A stretch of DNA of 64,000 nt from Haematobia irritans (Eukaryota; Arthropoda; Insecta; Diptera; Muscidae): positions 96,247,674 through 96,311,673 of the forward strand of contig NC_134398.1 of assembly GCF_050003625.1 (NCBI RefSeq), in the 5' to 3' direction. The position numbers and the translations under genes were made by a program. Below the pieces are notes generated by a model, which saw only the letters and a list, made by a program, of their open reading frames with translations, had not been told where the DNA came from and did not search any database. Positions 41,766 to 53,893 of this stretch are shown one piece after another (position 1 is the stretch's first letter; every line of letters starts with the position of its first letter).

Positions 41766-42330
41766 TTTTAATTCTCACATTTAAGGTGAACTTTGCCAAT
41801 TATGATAGATTCGGGTACAGTTTAGGTCAGTTATTGTGGCAGCCCGTTATTTCAGGTTCCCTTTGACTATTTAGTCCATTATGATACAGCAGTATTGAAC
41901 TTCTTTCTTGTCACTGAGTGTTTTAATACTCACATTTAATGTGAACTTTGCCAATTAGGATAGATTCGGGTACAGTTTAGGTTAGTTATAGTGGCAGCCC
42001 GTTATTTCAGGTTCCCTTTGACTATTTAGTCCATTATGATACAGCAGTATTGAACTTCTTTCTTGTCAGTCAGTGCCACCCGATTCCATGCAGGAAGCTC
42101 AAAGACATGGAATCTCCTTCTTATAGCCGAGCCTGAACATCATTTCCCTTTGCGATGAAAATTTTAGAGTAGCTTTGAAGCACTCAGAAAGGTCACCAAC
42201 ATTACAGAGGAAGTAATCCACTGTTGCAAAACTTTATGGTGTTTGGTCGAAACTAGGATTGAATCCATAACCGTTTGTCTGCACAGCGGGTATGAACAAT
42301 TGTACGACGGTTGCTCCCATATATCAATGT
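41766..42330 (-). repeat. SINE-like fly dispersed repeat with internal duplication
   Basis: Sequence such as GGCAGCCCGTTATTTCAGG, CCATTATGATACAGCAG and TATAGCCGAGCCTGAAC resembles a repeat very common in muscoid flies. Read on the minus strand its right end has GGATTCAATCCTAG, a possible decayed pol III B box. The first part is tandemly duplicated: 41766-41920 and 41921-42075, period 155 bp. Confidence 0.4.
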
Positions 42331-42724
42331 ATAATAGTCATTTTCCAATCTAAAAATTATTAAAAACAAAAGTACTTTAAAAGGGATACAATATTATACA
42401 ATACTTACCAATTATAATAAAAATAAAAAAAATTGGAAAATATATTCCAAAACAACACAAAATAATTTTTACATTTTCCCGGCTTGTCTCGTGTTTTCGT
42501 TTACAAGTGATGCTTTGACGGCGTTTGACATGTCGACGTTGACATTTGTCAAAACCAACAATAGGTCCGTTCGCGTACTTGTCTAGCAATAATTATACAA
42601 TAAAAACTAGCAAGATAGTAAAAGTGGCAGAGATTTTATTTTTTTAATGGAAACATAGCTGCGCTGCTCCCTTTGTATTCGCGATTCAATAACATATGGA
42701 GGAGGTAAGAATAATTTTTGCTGC
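42331..42724. other. Non-coding stretch
   Basis: About 390 bp of AT-rich sequence. No convincing gene; the 65-70 codon minus-strand ORFs here have no recognisable motif. Confidence 0.25.
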
Positions 42725-42805
42725 CACAGAATCCGGACTTTCATCGGAAAATCATCTTGACAAATGAGGCTCATTTCCACCTCAGCGTATATGTCAAAAT
42801 GCAAA
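42725..42805 (+). pseudogene. DDE transposase relic
   Basis: One short frame reads NPDFHRKIILTNEAHFHL and then YVKMQNC. This resembles the DEAHFxLNGYVNKQNC segment around a catalytic acid of mariner-like DDE transposases, with Asn for the Asp. Only about 25 residues survive and there are no ends, so the call is tentative. Confidence 0.4.
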
Positions 42806-43079
42806 ATTGTTTTATCTGAGGGTCCTCTATTCTCAATGTACGACTGTTTAGTTTGGTTAGTGGCCTGGCGGAGTTACTTGATTTTTTTACAAATGAACTT
42901 GTTTTATGGTTAGAGCTGGTTGGTGTTGAACTGGACAACGGTAACTTTTAACAGTTACGTGTCACACAAGCAACTCTTTTGCAGGAAACGTTTCTAGCTG
43001 GGCAATCCCCAAGATATTGCATTATTAATTACAGCCTCAACCATAGAATTCACATGAATATATTTGGTTGAAATTGTTT
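42806..43079. other. Non-coding stretch
   Basis: No gene, inverted repeat or known repeat recognised. Confidence 0.25.
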
Positions 43080-43164
43080 TTCATTATCAACTGCAACTGA
43101 AAAACAGCAGACAGCGTTTGCTATTAACAACAAACTTTTTTTCTATGAGTGTATATAAACAATA

Positions 43165-43554
43165 AAATAAACGAATGCAGCAATCAAAAGGATATGTGGA
43201 GAGCAATAAAGAAATTTGTTTAAAAAAAAAGAGGATGATTACGTACATGAAATCGAACTGAATGGGAGAATCGTTACACAAGATGTTAAAATAGCAGAAA
43301 AATTGAACTCATTCTTTATAAAAAGCATCGAAGATATTTCAAAATCTATACCATACGTTAAATATGAGAACAACATTAATGAAAACTTAAATTCTGTTTT
43401 CAAATTTAAGAATGTAACTCTGACTGATATAAAGAATACAATGAAAGCTATGAATAATAAAAAGGATTACAATTCCTTAAATATTAATATGCTATTGAGT
43501 AACATTGATTTGTTCGGAAAACATATATACAAGTTGATTAATGGTTCACTGTAG
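43165..43554 (+). pseudogene. LINE-D ORF2, linker to RT start
   Basis: Resumes LINE-D: NECSNQKDMWRAIKKFV, a one-base break in a run of A's near 43225, then KKEDDYVHEIELNGRIVTQD, IAEKLNSFF and VTLTDIKNTMKAMNNKKDYN, the RT fingers region. A stop at 43552 follows a frameshift; the next RT piece overlaps in another frame. Confidence 0.78.
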
Positions 43555-44200
43555 AAAGGATTTTTCCAAATTGTTTAAAAGAGGCATGTGTAGTACCTAT
43601 AAAGAAGGTGCGAAATACAAAGAATCCAAATGAAATGCGACCGGTAAATATGCTACCTACATTAAGTAAATTAATAGAGAAAATTGTGCACAAACAAATG
43701 AATTCTTATTTTGAGAAGAATTTATTACTGTATGAGAAGCAATCGGGATTTAGAAGTAATCACAGCTGCGAAGCTCTTATAAATCTCGTAGTATCAATGT
43801 GGAAAATAGATATTGGAAGAAAAAACTTTATAGCTGATGTATTTCTTGATTTAAAGAGAGCACTCGAAATAATATATAGAGAGAATTTATTACTCAAACT
43901 AAAAAGCTATATATATGCTGGTTTACATCTTATTAAAATAAGAGATACCAAAAAACCAAATGTGGCGATCAATTTTCTAATCCGAAACTCAATAATTCAG
44001 GGGTCCCTCAAGGTGCGTTATTGTGTACCTTACTTTTCCTGATCTATATAAATGATTTGGAATCAGTGGTAAGGAATTCAAACGTTTACATGTTTACTGA
44101 TGATACACTAATATATGCTGTTGGAAAACCCCTGAGGAATGTGTACGTAAACTGAACGAGGATTTAGCTAGAGTTGATAAGAGAAATTTATTCTAACACG
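43555..44200 (+). pseudogene. LINE-D reverse transcriptase
   Basis: MRPVNMLPTLSKLIEKIVHK, then KQSGFRSNHSCEALINLV and IADVFLDLKRALEII, where motif A should be; the Asp is kept but DLKRALEI replaces the usual aromatic turn. A frameshift near 44000 leads to GVPQGALLCTLLFLIYINDL (motif B) and YMFTDDTLIYAVG (motif C, with Thr in place of Ala before the two Asp). The coding ends in PEECVRKLNEDLARVDKRN near 44190. The thumb and 3' end are missing. Confidence 0.8.
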
Positions 44201-44210
44201 TGATCCACCA

Positions 44211-44613
44211 CGTTCCTAATTCAAATTGCCCACATATTAATAAGTTTTAACATATAATATATAATTTATGACACCAACAGGAAGGATATCAAATTATCTA
44301 CGCAAAAGTGTTTAAAATAATATTTAAGGTATTTAAAGTATTGTTGTTTTGTTCTTATTTGTTGATACGTTTAATATTGTAGTATTGTAGTGTATTATAT
44401 AATGTAGAGTATTATTATATATTTTATTTTGACGAAAATTAATAAATTATACAAAATTCATAGAATTTTGGCTTTGACTTTCAATATGAAGTGGGGATAT
44501 CATTCATACAAATTTTGGGTGAAATGTATTTGCAACGATGTTAATTTTTAATTTGAATCGTATTGAAAATTGTTTAAGAAATTATTGAGTAGCGATGCAT
44601 TTCAATTTGAGGA
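44211..44613. other. AT-rich sequence with a diverged piece of array sequence Y
   Basis: No gene. GAGTAGCGATGCATTTCAA at about 44588 matches sequence Y of the array units, here serving as target for the MITE to its right. Confidence 0.4.
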
Positions 44614-44616
44614 TAA

Positions 44617-44838
44617 AGCTGAGTTCTATGTTCAGTTTTCAAGTTTAAAACCATCTAATTTTCACGGTTACTTTTTTTAATCAATTAATTTCGAAATATT
44701 AAATGGTTCGCAATCAATACATTGGATATTTTCCATCCATAATTTGAAGAGACTTGATAAAAATGTTATCATCTTCATATATATTTTTGCACTTTTAATT
44801 TAGTGTTTTGGTGAAAAACTCGAACATAGTACTCACCT
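44617..44838. mobile_element. 222 bp Harbinger-like MITE, third family member
   Basis: Ends AGCTGAGTTCTATGTTC and, inverted, AGGTGAGTACTATGTTCG, flanked by TAA at 44614-44616 and 44839-44841. More diverged than the unit 3 copy. Confidence 0.78.
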
Positions 44839-44863
44839 TAACACTTGAGAAGTTATTGCTAAA

Positions 44864-45138
44864 GGCCGGTATGCACCTCTAGCGAAAAATGTCATTCCCA
44901 TAAGAAATGCATTGCTATTTATGCTAACGAAATTTTCGGTAGCGTTCAATTTCGTAAGCTGGTACGCACCTCTAATGAAAATAACAGGGTTGTCAAAAGC
45001 ATATTTTGGCAGCAAACATTTAATTTATTACAATCATTGTGTGCGTAAAAGTTTTAAAAGGTCTGTAAATAATAAACAATTTATTTGAGGAATATTTGGA
45101 ACATATATTAACAATTTTTAAAAGCGATTAGCTGGTTT
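44864..45138. repeat. Repeat X copy at the left edge of the assembly gap
   Basis: Matches 14790-15064 with one difference seen (AATGTCATT for AATTTCATT) and is cut by the gap. It is outside the array register, in new flanking sequence. Confidence 0.75.
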
Positions 45139-45238
45139 NNNNNNNNNNNNNNNNNNNNNNNNNNNNNNNNNNNNNNNNNNNNNNNNNNNNNNNNNNNNNN
45201 NNNNNNNNNNNNNNNNNNNNNNNNNNNNNNNNNNNNNN
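45139..45238. other. Assembly gap (100 N)
   Basis: Exactly 100 N, the usual placeholder for a gap of unknown size. Its left side is repeat X; its right side is inside the Pol gene. Confidence 0.99.
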
Positions 45239-46491
45239 ATCATTCTTGAGAATGAATTTGGTGCGACATTCAGTCCAAAGGGTAAAACTTTCCAGCGAAA
45301 AGCACCACGGTCTGTACTAAATGAGGTGATGTCTCGCGAATCTGGATGTAAGGGAATTTGATGAAACCCTGAATATAAATCAATAATTGAAAAGTACTTT
45401 GCTCTTCCCAAGTTATCCAATATATCGTCAATTCGCGGTAGTGGGAACTTATCAGCAATAAGTTTTTTATTTACACCGCGATAGTCAACGCACATTCTAT
45501 AAGATTTTCTATCATCTGGTGACTTTTTCGGAACAAGTATCAACGGACTATTATAATTAGACGTACTTGGCTCTATTAGGTCATTTTCTATTAATTTAGA
45601 AACCTGTCTGTTGATTTCATCTTTTTGAGAGTGAGCGAGACGGTAATTTTTTATATAAACAGGAGAATGATCGGCAAGTCGTAATTTTTGTTCGTAGAAA
45701 TTGTTAACTGTCATTTTATCATCGCTTAGTGCAAAAATATCAGAAAATTCGTGACAAAGTGGAATCAAATCGTTGACTATGTAGGTAGGCATTTGTTTAA
45801 TTAATACTTCTCTTAGTTTTGAATTTCGATCATCTGTTGGTATAGTTTTAGTTATGTTATATACATAAAAGTTGTCTAATTTTTCCGTTATAATATGGCT
45901 GGTATTAATGCATTTTGTTTCATCTGTAGTATTAATTATTCTCAATATGGGATTACTAGAATCGATTATACCCTTACCTATGAACACTCCATCGGCTACT
46001 TCCTGCGAATTGACAAAAAGCGGTCGTTCAGTCTTTGCTAATTTAAAAATCCTATAGACCTCACATCTAGGCGGAATAAAGCAGTTATTATTACTCGTGC
46101 CTTGGTTGATAGGTACTTTAAATCTTCTATTTTGAACAATAAGAGACAGTGTCATGTCTCCATAATCGATTTTACATGTGTTTTCTTTTAAGAAGTCTTT
46201 GCCAAGAATACCACTTGAAGGAATGTTGAAGGTATCATTAACCACATGAAAAATCTGAGGTATCGTACTACCTGAAATAGTTAAAAATGTTTTAATCGTC
46301 CCTAGAGTAAATACGGGATTCATCGTTATACCAGTGATACTGATTCTTTCGTTTTCATTTGCTACGACTCTTCGTTCAAGACAAGAAACTTTTATTAATG
46401 AAACGTCGGCTTGAGTATCAACAAGAAACGTACAGAAATTATTAGTGGCAGATAATTTAAAATTGACGAAATAGCAAAAATTTAAGTTCAT
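45239..46491 (-). pseudogene. Pol, N-terminal part, cut by the gap
   Basis: Residues 1 to about 418 of the Pol at 6831-9866: protease-like region and RT up to SFSRM, just before the catalytic YVDD, which falls in the gap. Confidence 0.88.
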
Positions 46492-46523
46492 GGAATAGAC
46501 TGATTTAGTATTTGTAAAATTTA

Positions 46524-47549
46524 TTAATTCTGGTCTTCCTCCTCCAACAACAACGTTTGTTGAGGGGCTTCCACGTTTAAAGATCTTACAGAAACCCTTT
46601 GACCCGATGTATTTGATCTGCCACCTCTATTATTTTCTCTGCGATTATTGCGAAAAGGAGTGTTATTCGTATTCTGTCTATTGTTTCCTCTGTTTTGGTA
46701 GGTTCCTTTATAATAATATCCACGATTGTTGCCCCTAGAAAAATTGTTATTGTGGTATCTATTAAAATTGGTTCTCCCAAACGAGTTGTTGCTGAAATGT
46801 GGACTATTGTTTCGATAGGCTAACACTTGATACTCTTTCTTCTCTGTGGCTTGTTCTACAACTAACTTTGCAACTACTTCTTTTGGGTCGGAGAAAACAG
46901 AAGATGCTAGTATTGACTTAATAAGATCCGATTTTGCATTCAAACGACAAACACTGACAGTTTGATCAATGGCCATTTGATGTGCTTTCGTTTTCGTTGC
47001 ACCCTCAATAACAAGTGAGCGCTTTAAAGCATCGGCCAGTTCCTCGGCTTGTTTCGAAAACTCCGCGTAGTCATTGTTTCTTACATTAAGAGCAGCTATC
47101 TTTCCTGCTATAACCTTCGAATCGTCTGGCTTTATTCTAGTTCGAAGTGCATTTTTTATCACATCAATAGAAGTTATAGTCTCCGGCAGAGCTTCTCTAG
47201 CTTTACCTTCAAGTTTGGATTTTATAAAACATAAGAAAGTCAAACGTAAATTGTCTTCAGTTAGATCTTCAATCAAATTAATTTTATCCAAAAATGATTC
47301 TAATCCGAGTGGATTTCCATCATAATTATCTCTAATAATGCTAGCGCACATACTAACATATGACTTTTTCTGTTCTGCTGACGCCATTTTATTATCTGTC
47401 TCTATTGTATCTTTTTGCTCTAAATTTACGTCACTATCTGATTGGTATTCACTCTCACTATCTGTCATAGCTTCCTTTTCTATAAGTTTAAATAATTCAA
47501 CATTTTCGGGCACTTTCACTCTACAATTAAGTTTGCCAAAACATTTCAC
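46524..47549 (-). CDS. gag: Gag, main part (second copy)
   Basis: Same 341 codons as 9899-10924. Confidence 0.85.
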   Translation of the reverse strand: MKCFGKLNCRVKVPENVELFKLIEKEAMTDSESEYQSDSDVNLEQKDTIETDNKMASAEQKKSYVSMCASIIRDNYDGNPLGLESFLDKINLIEDLTEDNLRLTFLCFIKSKLEGKAREALPETITSIDVIKNALRTRIKPDDSKVIAGKIAALNVRNNDYAEFSKQAEELADALKRSLVIEGATKTKAHQMAIDQTVSVCRLNAKSDLIKSILASSVFSDPKEVVAKLVVEQATEKKEYQVLAYRNNSPHFSNNSFGRTNFNRYHNNNFSRGNNRGYYYKGTYQNRGNNRQNTNNTPFRNNRRENNRGGRSNTSGQRVSVRSLNVEAPQQTLLLEEEDQN

Positions 47550-47598
47550 AAGAATCTCACGACAATGTTTTATTTTTCCCAGAACAACTTCTAGTTCA

Positions 47599-47790
47599 TT
47601 ATTTGAAAAAAACCAAACTATTTTCTGCCGAAAATTTTAAAATAGAATTATAGCTTTCAATTAAAAGATCAACGTATTCATTTATTTTAGTTTCGTTTGT
47701 GGAAATTGGCCTTTTTTGTAGAATTCTTTTCTTTATTTTGTAAAATTTGTCAATATATTCATTCCAATTTTTCGATATTGTTTCAGACAT
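47599..47790 (-). pseudogene. Gag N-terminus, frameshifted (second copy)
   Basis: Same T-run break as at 10974-11165. Confidence 0.7.
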
Positions 47791-48834
47791 CTGAATAAGT
47801 TTACTTTAAAATAGAAAAGAATTATTGACAAACTTACAAACAAAACTTAAAATTTCCTTAACGTTATCTTCATGCTGTTTTTTTTTCTACTATGGCCTTT
47901 AAACAAATATACAAATATTAATTATGATTATTAGAATTATTTATTTTCTCTTTCATTTTCCCATATGAATTTGTCTTAACTTAAATCTTCTTGTTTTAAC
48001 TTAAATCTTCTTACAACTACTATTTAAGTGAAAACAATTTTTTTTCTGTTTTGTTTACATTTTTTTATAAATTTTTTTTGATTTATTTTTATATTCATAC
48101 ATCTTCCAATAGTACTTCTAATGAAAACAAAATAAGTGATGCTTCTTCTTCTCTGGTATGCAGTAGATTGTGTGTAGTAAGAGAAAAATAATTAACATGT
48201 ATAACAGTTTTGACATCCATGTTAAATCAACAGACTACTAAAAGAGAACCATCTTCAGTTTTTTTTATTATGCTCTCTCCTCTTCATTTATGGGATGATC
48301 CATCATTATCTTCGATCCTCTTTGTATGTAAATTGCATTTGTACAAATGTCATGACCAACATAACTTCAGATGAAAACCAGTTTAGCATAGCAAAAAAAA
48401 GATAACGGCATTTATTTTTTTCAGTCCCCAATTGGTTATATTGTTCTTATTGCATTGGTTTATTGCACCACATGTTCTGATAGGTTATATAATATTCTAC
48501 GTAAATTTGTTCTTATTTTTCCGATTCGAGCAATAACTTCGGTTTTCATTTTATGTTATTATAAAAAAAATATTTTATTTAAATGTTCACGATCAATTAA
48601 CTTAAATGTTCACTGTGGAATGATTATCACACTTCTTAAATTTGTTTTTCAGTATATTTAAAATATATACTTTTTTTTTAATGTTTTCATAAAATTATTC
48701 ATCCACATTCGGCTACAATTGTTTTTTTCTCAGCACAACAAACTTCTTTTCGACTAATAATCTTTTTTTTGCAATATTGTTTCTAGATGTTTAATTGTTT
48801 CAGAAGTCTTCTTTTATTAATGCACTTTTTCTCT
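47791..48834 (-). other. LTR-element leader (second copy)
   Basis: Counterpart of 11166-12209; non-coding. Confidence 0.7.
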
Positions 48835-48848
48835 GGTCACGGTCGCCA
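48835..48848 (-). other. Primer binding site (second copy)
   Basis: TGGCGACCGTGACC on the element strand, beside the truncated LTR. Confidence 0.8.
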
Positions 48849-48953
48849 TGTAGTGTCACTCACTAAGTTAGAGTAGTCAAATGAAACGAACGAGTCCGAT
48901 GATGAGTGAAGACTGAATTCATTTATTAAAGAAACATTATACGTAGGTAATTT
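48849..48953 (-). repeat. 5' LTR, truncated (second copy)
   Basis: Carries the same 166 bp deletion breakpoint as 12328/12329. Confidence 0.85.
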
Positions 48954-49192
48954 CCGAGCCTGGCTCGGCTTTCCTTTCGAGTCCGCTAATGGACTGGACG
49001 CACACAATTACCCTTCTCGGTCTATCTTTCCCCTGACCTGGGAACGAGAAGACGAGCTTGGCTCATTCATCTCGTTTATATTGCGATCCGCTTCAGCTTT
49101 GGCTAAATCGGTGCGTTCGGTAGGGCAAAAGTTCAATTTCGAAGAGTTACATTCTCTTAATATTAAGTTACCTTCAATGAGCTCCTTCTTGG

Positions 49193-49648
49193 TTAACTCT
49201 CATTTTTTAAAGTTTCATTTGCTTTGAGGAGGCGCCTCGAGTCATTTTCCGACATATCCTTCTTACCTGTTAATCTCTGCTTCACTTTAAAGGCCTCTTT
49301 GACCCTTAGAAAGAAGAAAGAGTCAGTGGAGGATATGTCATCCGATTTATCCCCAGACACTCCCACATCGCGCATCGCTTCCACCAGCGAACCAGCTTCG
49401 CTGATCGGCGTATTCGAAATTGCCTTCTGTTTTTCGTGCTCACCAACAAGAGCCTTTGCATTCCTGAGCCTCATGGCCTCCATCTCCATCAACTGATCCT
49501 TCTTCTCCAACCTACGAATACATAGTCTTGCATTTTTCAAGGATGCCCTCGAAAGTGTCGACGATGCATTCGAGGTTAAGTCGTCAGCAACGTAAACATC
49601 TGGTTTCACGTTAACGTTATCACTCATATTTCCTAAATCAATTTGCAA
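49193..49648 (-). pseudogene. LINE-B ORF1 N-terminal half (copy of unit 0)
   Basis: Counterpart of 12568-13023. Confidence 0.6.
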
Positions 49649-49860
49649 AGATTTCCTCTTAAAAAAATTATCTTAATGTCAAGAAAAAACATAGTAAAAT
49701 ACACATCTGTTACTACTGGCGCCATCTATTGGCGTGTATATATCACTTACCATATTGATATAGAAAAACTACAGCGCCATCTGTCGGCGAGTATATGACA
49801 ACCACCATCTTTACATATAAATACTATGCAATTTCCATCAGCATTGCCAGATTCAAGAAC

Positions 49861-51326
49861 AGTAAGAGAAGAGATAGTGATCAGGTGATTAAAGTTGAGG
49901 AGAAAAACAATTTAAATCTTTCGGTGGTGTCAATAATGTTCATTTTGAATAATTTTTCTACCAGTTTATTATTTTTCGTTCGGAGTGTTGAAGTCCTATG
50001 AACTATCAAAATATATTGTGAATATTTGACGAAAGATTCCAAATGTAATGTAATAGACGCAATTGAATTTAAGAATAAAACCAGAAACATTAAGATTGAG
50101 GACAATGAAACTATGATTTCGTTCGACCTAATATCTCTTTTTCCAAGCATTCCGGTAAATTTTAGACGATCTGTTCTGTATTTTGAATAAAAATGACGTT
50201 CAGGCTACTTTATTAGCTTTAAACGCATTTGATAGACAAACTCAATTTACGATGGAAACAGAAGAGGACAACAAGTTACCATACTTAGATACTATAATTC
50301 TAAGGCACACAAATGGAATAAAAATTAACTGGTATCAAAAACCAACAGCCACAGGACGATTGATAAATTTCAACTCCAAACATCCTAGACGAATCATAAT
50401 GAATACGGCTACAAATTTTATAAGAAGAGTACACGATATTAGCGATGAAATATTTCATAAGGACAACGAGGATAAGATAAGGACTATATTACGATTAAAT
50501 GATTTCCCGAATAAAACGATTGACGACCTAATTCAACACGTCAAAGAACGAAAACACACCAAACATGACGAAATTGAACCCAAAATTTACAAACCCTTGA
50601 CATATATTCCCGGATTCACAGAAAGATTCAAATTATCAAATATGTTTAATAAGGACTAATTTCACATTTCACAAAGGAATCACAATAATGTAAATAAATT
50701 CTTCAGTAAGACAAAATCCAAAACCAAGAAAGATGATATGTCGAACGTAGTAAATAGGATAAAATGCGATGGGAAAGAATCTGATACTTGCCGAAAAGTA
50801 TATATTGGTACAACAAAAACTAAATTAAAAACTAGAATCTCAGGGCATAAATCTGATTAGAAAGCCACTGACAAGCCCTTAGAGCAAAAGCCGGCACTTG
50901 CAGCACATTGCACTCTAACAGGACATAAGCCAAATCTTAGGGACGTAGATATTTTGACGCAAGAAACCAACTATAAGAGGAGATTTACACTGGAGATGTT
51001 ACATATTATAAATGTACCTCCAGAAAGACGGATGAATTTTAAGACTGATACAGACCATTGTGCACATATTTATAGAAATATTGTACAAAAATATAAAAAT
51101 CAAATTAGCCTTTAGTGTAAATTTACTCGTTTGCCAATAAGTTCATTGTTCTTTACTTCTAAAACTAATTATCAATATTTTTGGATTTTGATATATATTT
51201 TTGTTTATTACTGTGTAAAATGTTTTCTGTTATTTGTTTAAAGAAATTTCCCTGAAGACGAACATCGGAGATGTTTCGAAATATTGGATAATTTTAAATA
51301 AAAATACAACTCAAAACAACAACAAC
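49861..51326 (+). mobile_element. Penelope-like element (copy of unit 0)
   Basis: Counterpart of 13236-14701, including TTCGGAG and the in-frame stops. Confidence 0.85.
50183..50659 (+). pseudogene. PLE RT thumb-side segment (copy of unit 0)
   Basis: 158 codons ending FNKD; the GIY-YIG part follows to 51115. Confidence 0.72.
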
Positions 51327-51796
51327 TGTTTTTATTCATATGACCTCAAGCTGAACTAAACAAATATAAGAATTTCGTGTTTTACTTGACCACAATGATT
51401 CTTTTACAACTATAGGCCGGTATGCACCTCTAGCGAAAAATTTCATTCCCATAAGAAATGCATTGCTATTTATGCTAACGAAATTTTCGGTAGCGTTCAA
51501 TTTCGTAAGCTGGTACGCACCTCTAATGAAAATAACAGGGTTGTCAAAAGCATATTTTGGCAGCAAACATTTAATTTATTACAATCATTGTGTGCGTAAA
51601 AGTTTTAAAAGGTCTGTAAATAATAAACAATTTATTTGAGGAATATTTGGAACATATATTAACAATTTTTAAAAGCGATTAGCTGGTTTAAAATTTGTGT
51701 ACACAGCCCTGTTTTTTTGTTGTAGACTTAAATAAATTTTCTGATAGTTTGAAGGGGCTCTTATTGGCGTCGTTCTATATTTATTGACAAAGACGC

Positions 51797-52091
51797 CTAA
51801 TTATTGCACTCATGCGATACTTTTTTGTAGTAACTTGGCGTGGTACACCTTCTCATTATTGATTCCGCTTTTGCGAGGAGTTTTGGATATCGTATACGAC
51901 TGTTTTCAACGTGGTGGGGATTCTCAGAAGCTCCGTCAAATTCAAAAAATCTTGACAGGGGAATCACATAAACGTGTGATATCCATAGTGTTGTCATCCA
52001 GCCACTTCGACAGTGTTTTTCCATTTGGGTTATCTGAACTATCATCACCCCATACCAAATTCCTTGAGTTCAAGTCACCGCCCAGGATCTG
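51797..52091 (-). pseudogene. LINE endonuclease relic (copy of unit 0)
   Basis: AKAES version, as in unit 0 only. Confidence 0.5.
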
Positions 52092-52863
52092 ATTCGAATG
52101 TGTCTGTTACATGGAATGTAAAGCGAACCAAGTATTTGTTGTTTCCATGGTTAGACTATGAATCAATTTGTACTAAACATTATTTAATTCCAACACTATC
52201 ATGCGTGTGTATTTGTATGAAACCGAACGACAAGCAGCAATATCGATTATGTCTTCGAGCGTAACTTATACGGCATTCTCACCAAGCATTTTTTGGGGTT
52301 TGTAACGTATTCCCTTTATAAGCACTTCAAAACGAGTCGTTTTCACCATTCAAGTTCAGAACACATGTTTCCTCAAAAACACGTCAATTTTTTAATGTAA
52401 ACGGCCCTAATTTGGAATATGCTCTGACAGAACATATCCTTTTCAAGATATATGTCAAATTATTAAAATTAATTTAATAGAAAAAACGAATAAACAAAGG
52501 CTTTAAAAACATAGGGATGTGAAAATAATTTAAAAATTTTTTCCCTTTGCGATCGCGTTATTTATTTGAACAAACGGTACGTATATTATATTATATATTA
52601 GAGTAAATGGGAATTTCGAATTTCCATGGCAACGGTCAAACTAAAACATCTCAACTCGGAGTGAACGGTGAAATTTTTTGGAAAAACGAATGAGTAAAAC
52701 GGGTCTGTGGAAACATAGCATTATAGTGTATCCAAAATTTAGGATATGTGCGACACGAACAGCTGATGACAGTGTTGCATATTTTTTTGGAGAAGTCCTG
52801 GATACTATTATTTTCTTTCTTTTAGTCCGTGACTGCTTAGGGTATCCTTAGAAAACAGTCTTA

Positions 52864-52989
52864 GGGCCAGTTTCTCATTGTCTTGTTATTATTTATCGTG
52901 TCGATAAAACAGCTGATCCCATACAAACATTTTACTAACCGGAGGTCTATCCACCGGTAAAAATTAATCGGAGGATGAGAAACTGGCCA
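52864..52989. mobile_element. 126 bp TTA-type MITE (copy of unit 0)
   Basis: Counterpart of 16239-16364. Confidence 0.65.
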
Positions 52990-53721
52990 TTAATGTTCAT
53001 TTTTAATTTGACTCGAAATTGTTTGAAAAAATATTGAGTAGCGATGCATTTCAATTTGAGGGTAACAGTTGAGCAAATATTGAATGTGTGTTAAATTTTA
53101 CTGTTGATGGTAATGTCTGTTTTTGTTGAGAACGAGATTTTCTCAACAATTTCTCAACTTGAATATTACCCTAATTCTTTGAAAATATGTTGAAATTTAG
53201 CATTTTTCAAACGTTTGTGTTTATTGTGTACCCCGTAAACACAGGATGAGCGTTTTTCAAATTCAACAACTTTCCAGTTTGAGGGTAAATATAATTTGCC
53301 AATATGTCAAAATGTTGACGAAATCTTTGAAAAGGTGTTGAAGATAATATGAGAAAACTTTGACAAAACACTACCCTAAAATGCAGCGAAAATACCATGT
53401 GGTTTTCAACACGTATTTGTGCAACGAAGTTCATGGTCAATTGGAAGAAATAAAAAAAATTGGAAAATTTTAGACAAATAACTGAATTTACTCCAAATAT
53501 TTTATAATAATAGGTAAGTGAAAATAAAAACTGAAATAAACCTTTAAAGAAGTCACTAAATGTAGATCTCTTTGCAGAAAACTAAAATTATGGATTCTAC
53601 ATCTTGCAAACATTAACAAGCTGACCATTGAAAAATGTGTGGCTTATCGACAAGAAAAAGGTTCCAGATACAACAGTTCCATAGATACAACAGTTGTCAA
53701 AGTAATCAGACGTGTATATAA

Positions 53722-53893
53722 TGCGCTTTACAGACTATCAGTTATTCCGGACGGAATGTCGGTGTTTGTAAGGAATCGTACAGTGTGTCGGATCGATACG
53801 ACTTGTCGGACTTAACTTATAATGTGCACAATATATGGGATATATTCGACACGAGCACTGTCGTCCGGAATAACTGATAGTCTGTAAAGCGCA
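53722..53893. mobile_element. 172 bp TAA-type MITE (copy of unit 0)
   Basis: Counterpart of 17097-17268. Confidence 0.75.

Larger units (their letters stand above)
37363..43157. mobile_element. Outer insertion in LINE-D, TGTTTGCTNNNACAGC-type repeat, itself interrupted
   Basis: The left part (37363-37493) and parts at 41107-41275 and 43080-43157 share GCAAAC / GTTTGCT and CAGC motifs in both orientations. The ends are weakly inverted (ACACCCAAAAAATTTTG against ACACTCATAGAAAAAAAG). It splits LINE-D between KGNY and NECSNQKDMW. I cannot assign a superfamily, and some inner parts are unexplained. Confidence 0.45.
35016..44210 (+). mobile_element. LINE-D: CR1/Jockey-group LINE broken by nested insertions
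   Basis: Coding pieces in order on the plus strand: ORF1 (35040-35995, with a MITE inside), ORF2 endonuclease (36002-37362, with a MITE inside), then RT (43165-44200) after a 5.8 kb nest of insertions. ORF2 contains no RNase H. The reading frame on either side of each insertion matches neighbouring parts of one LINE, which supports a single original element. Frameshifts and a Thr in the RT catalytic box show it is dead. Confidence 0.8.
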
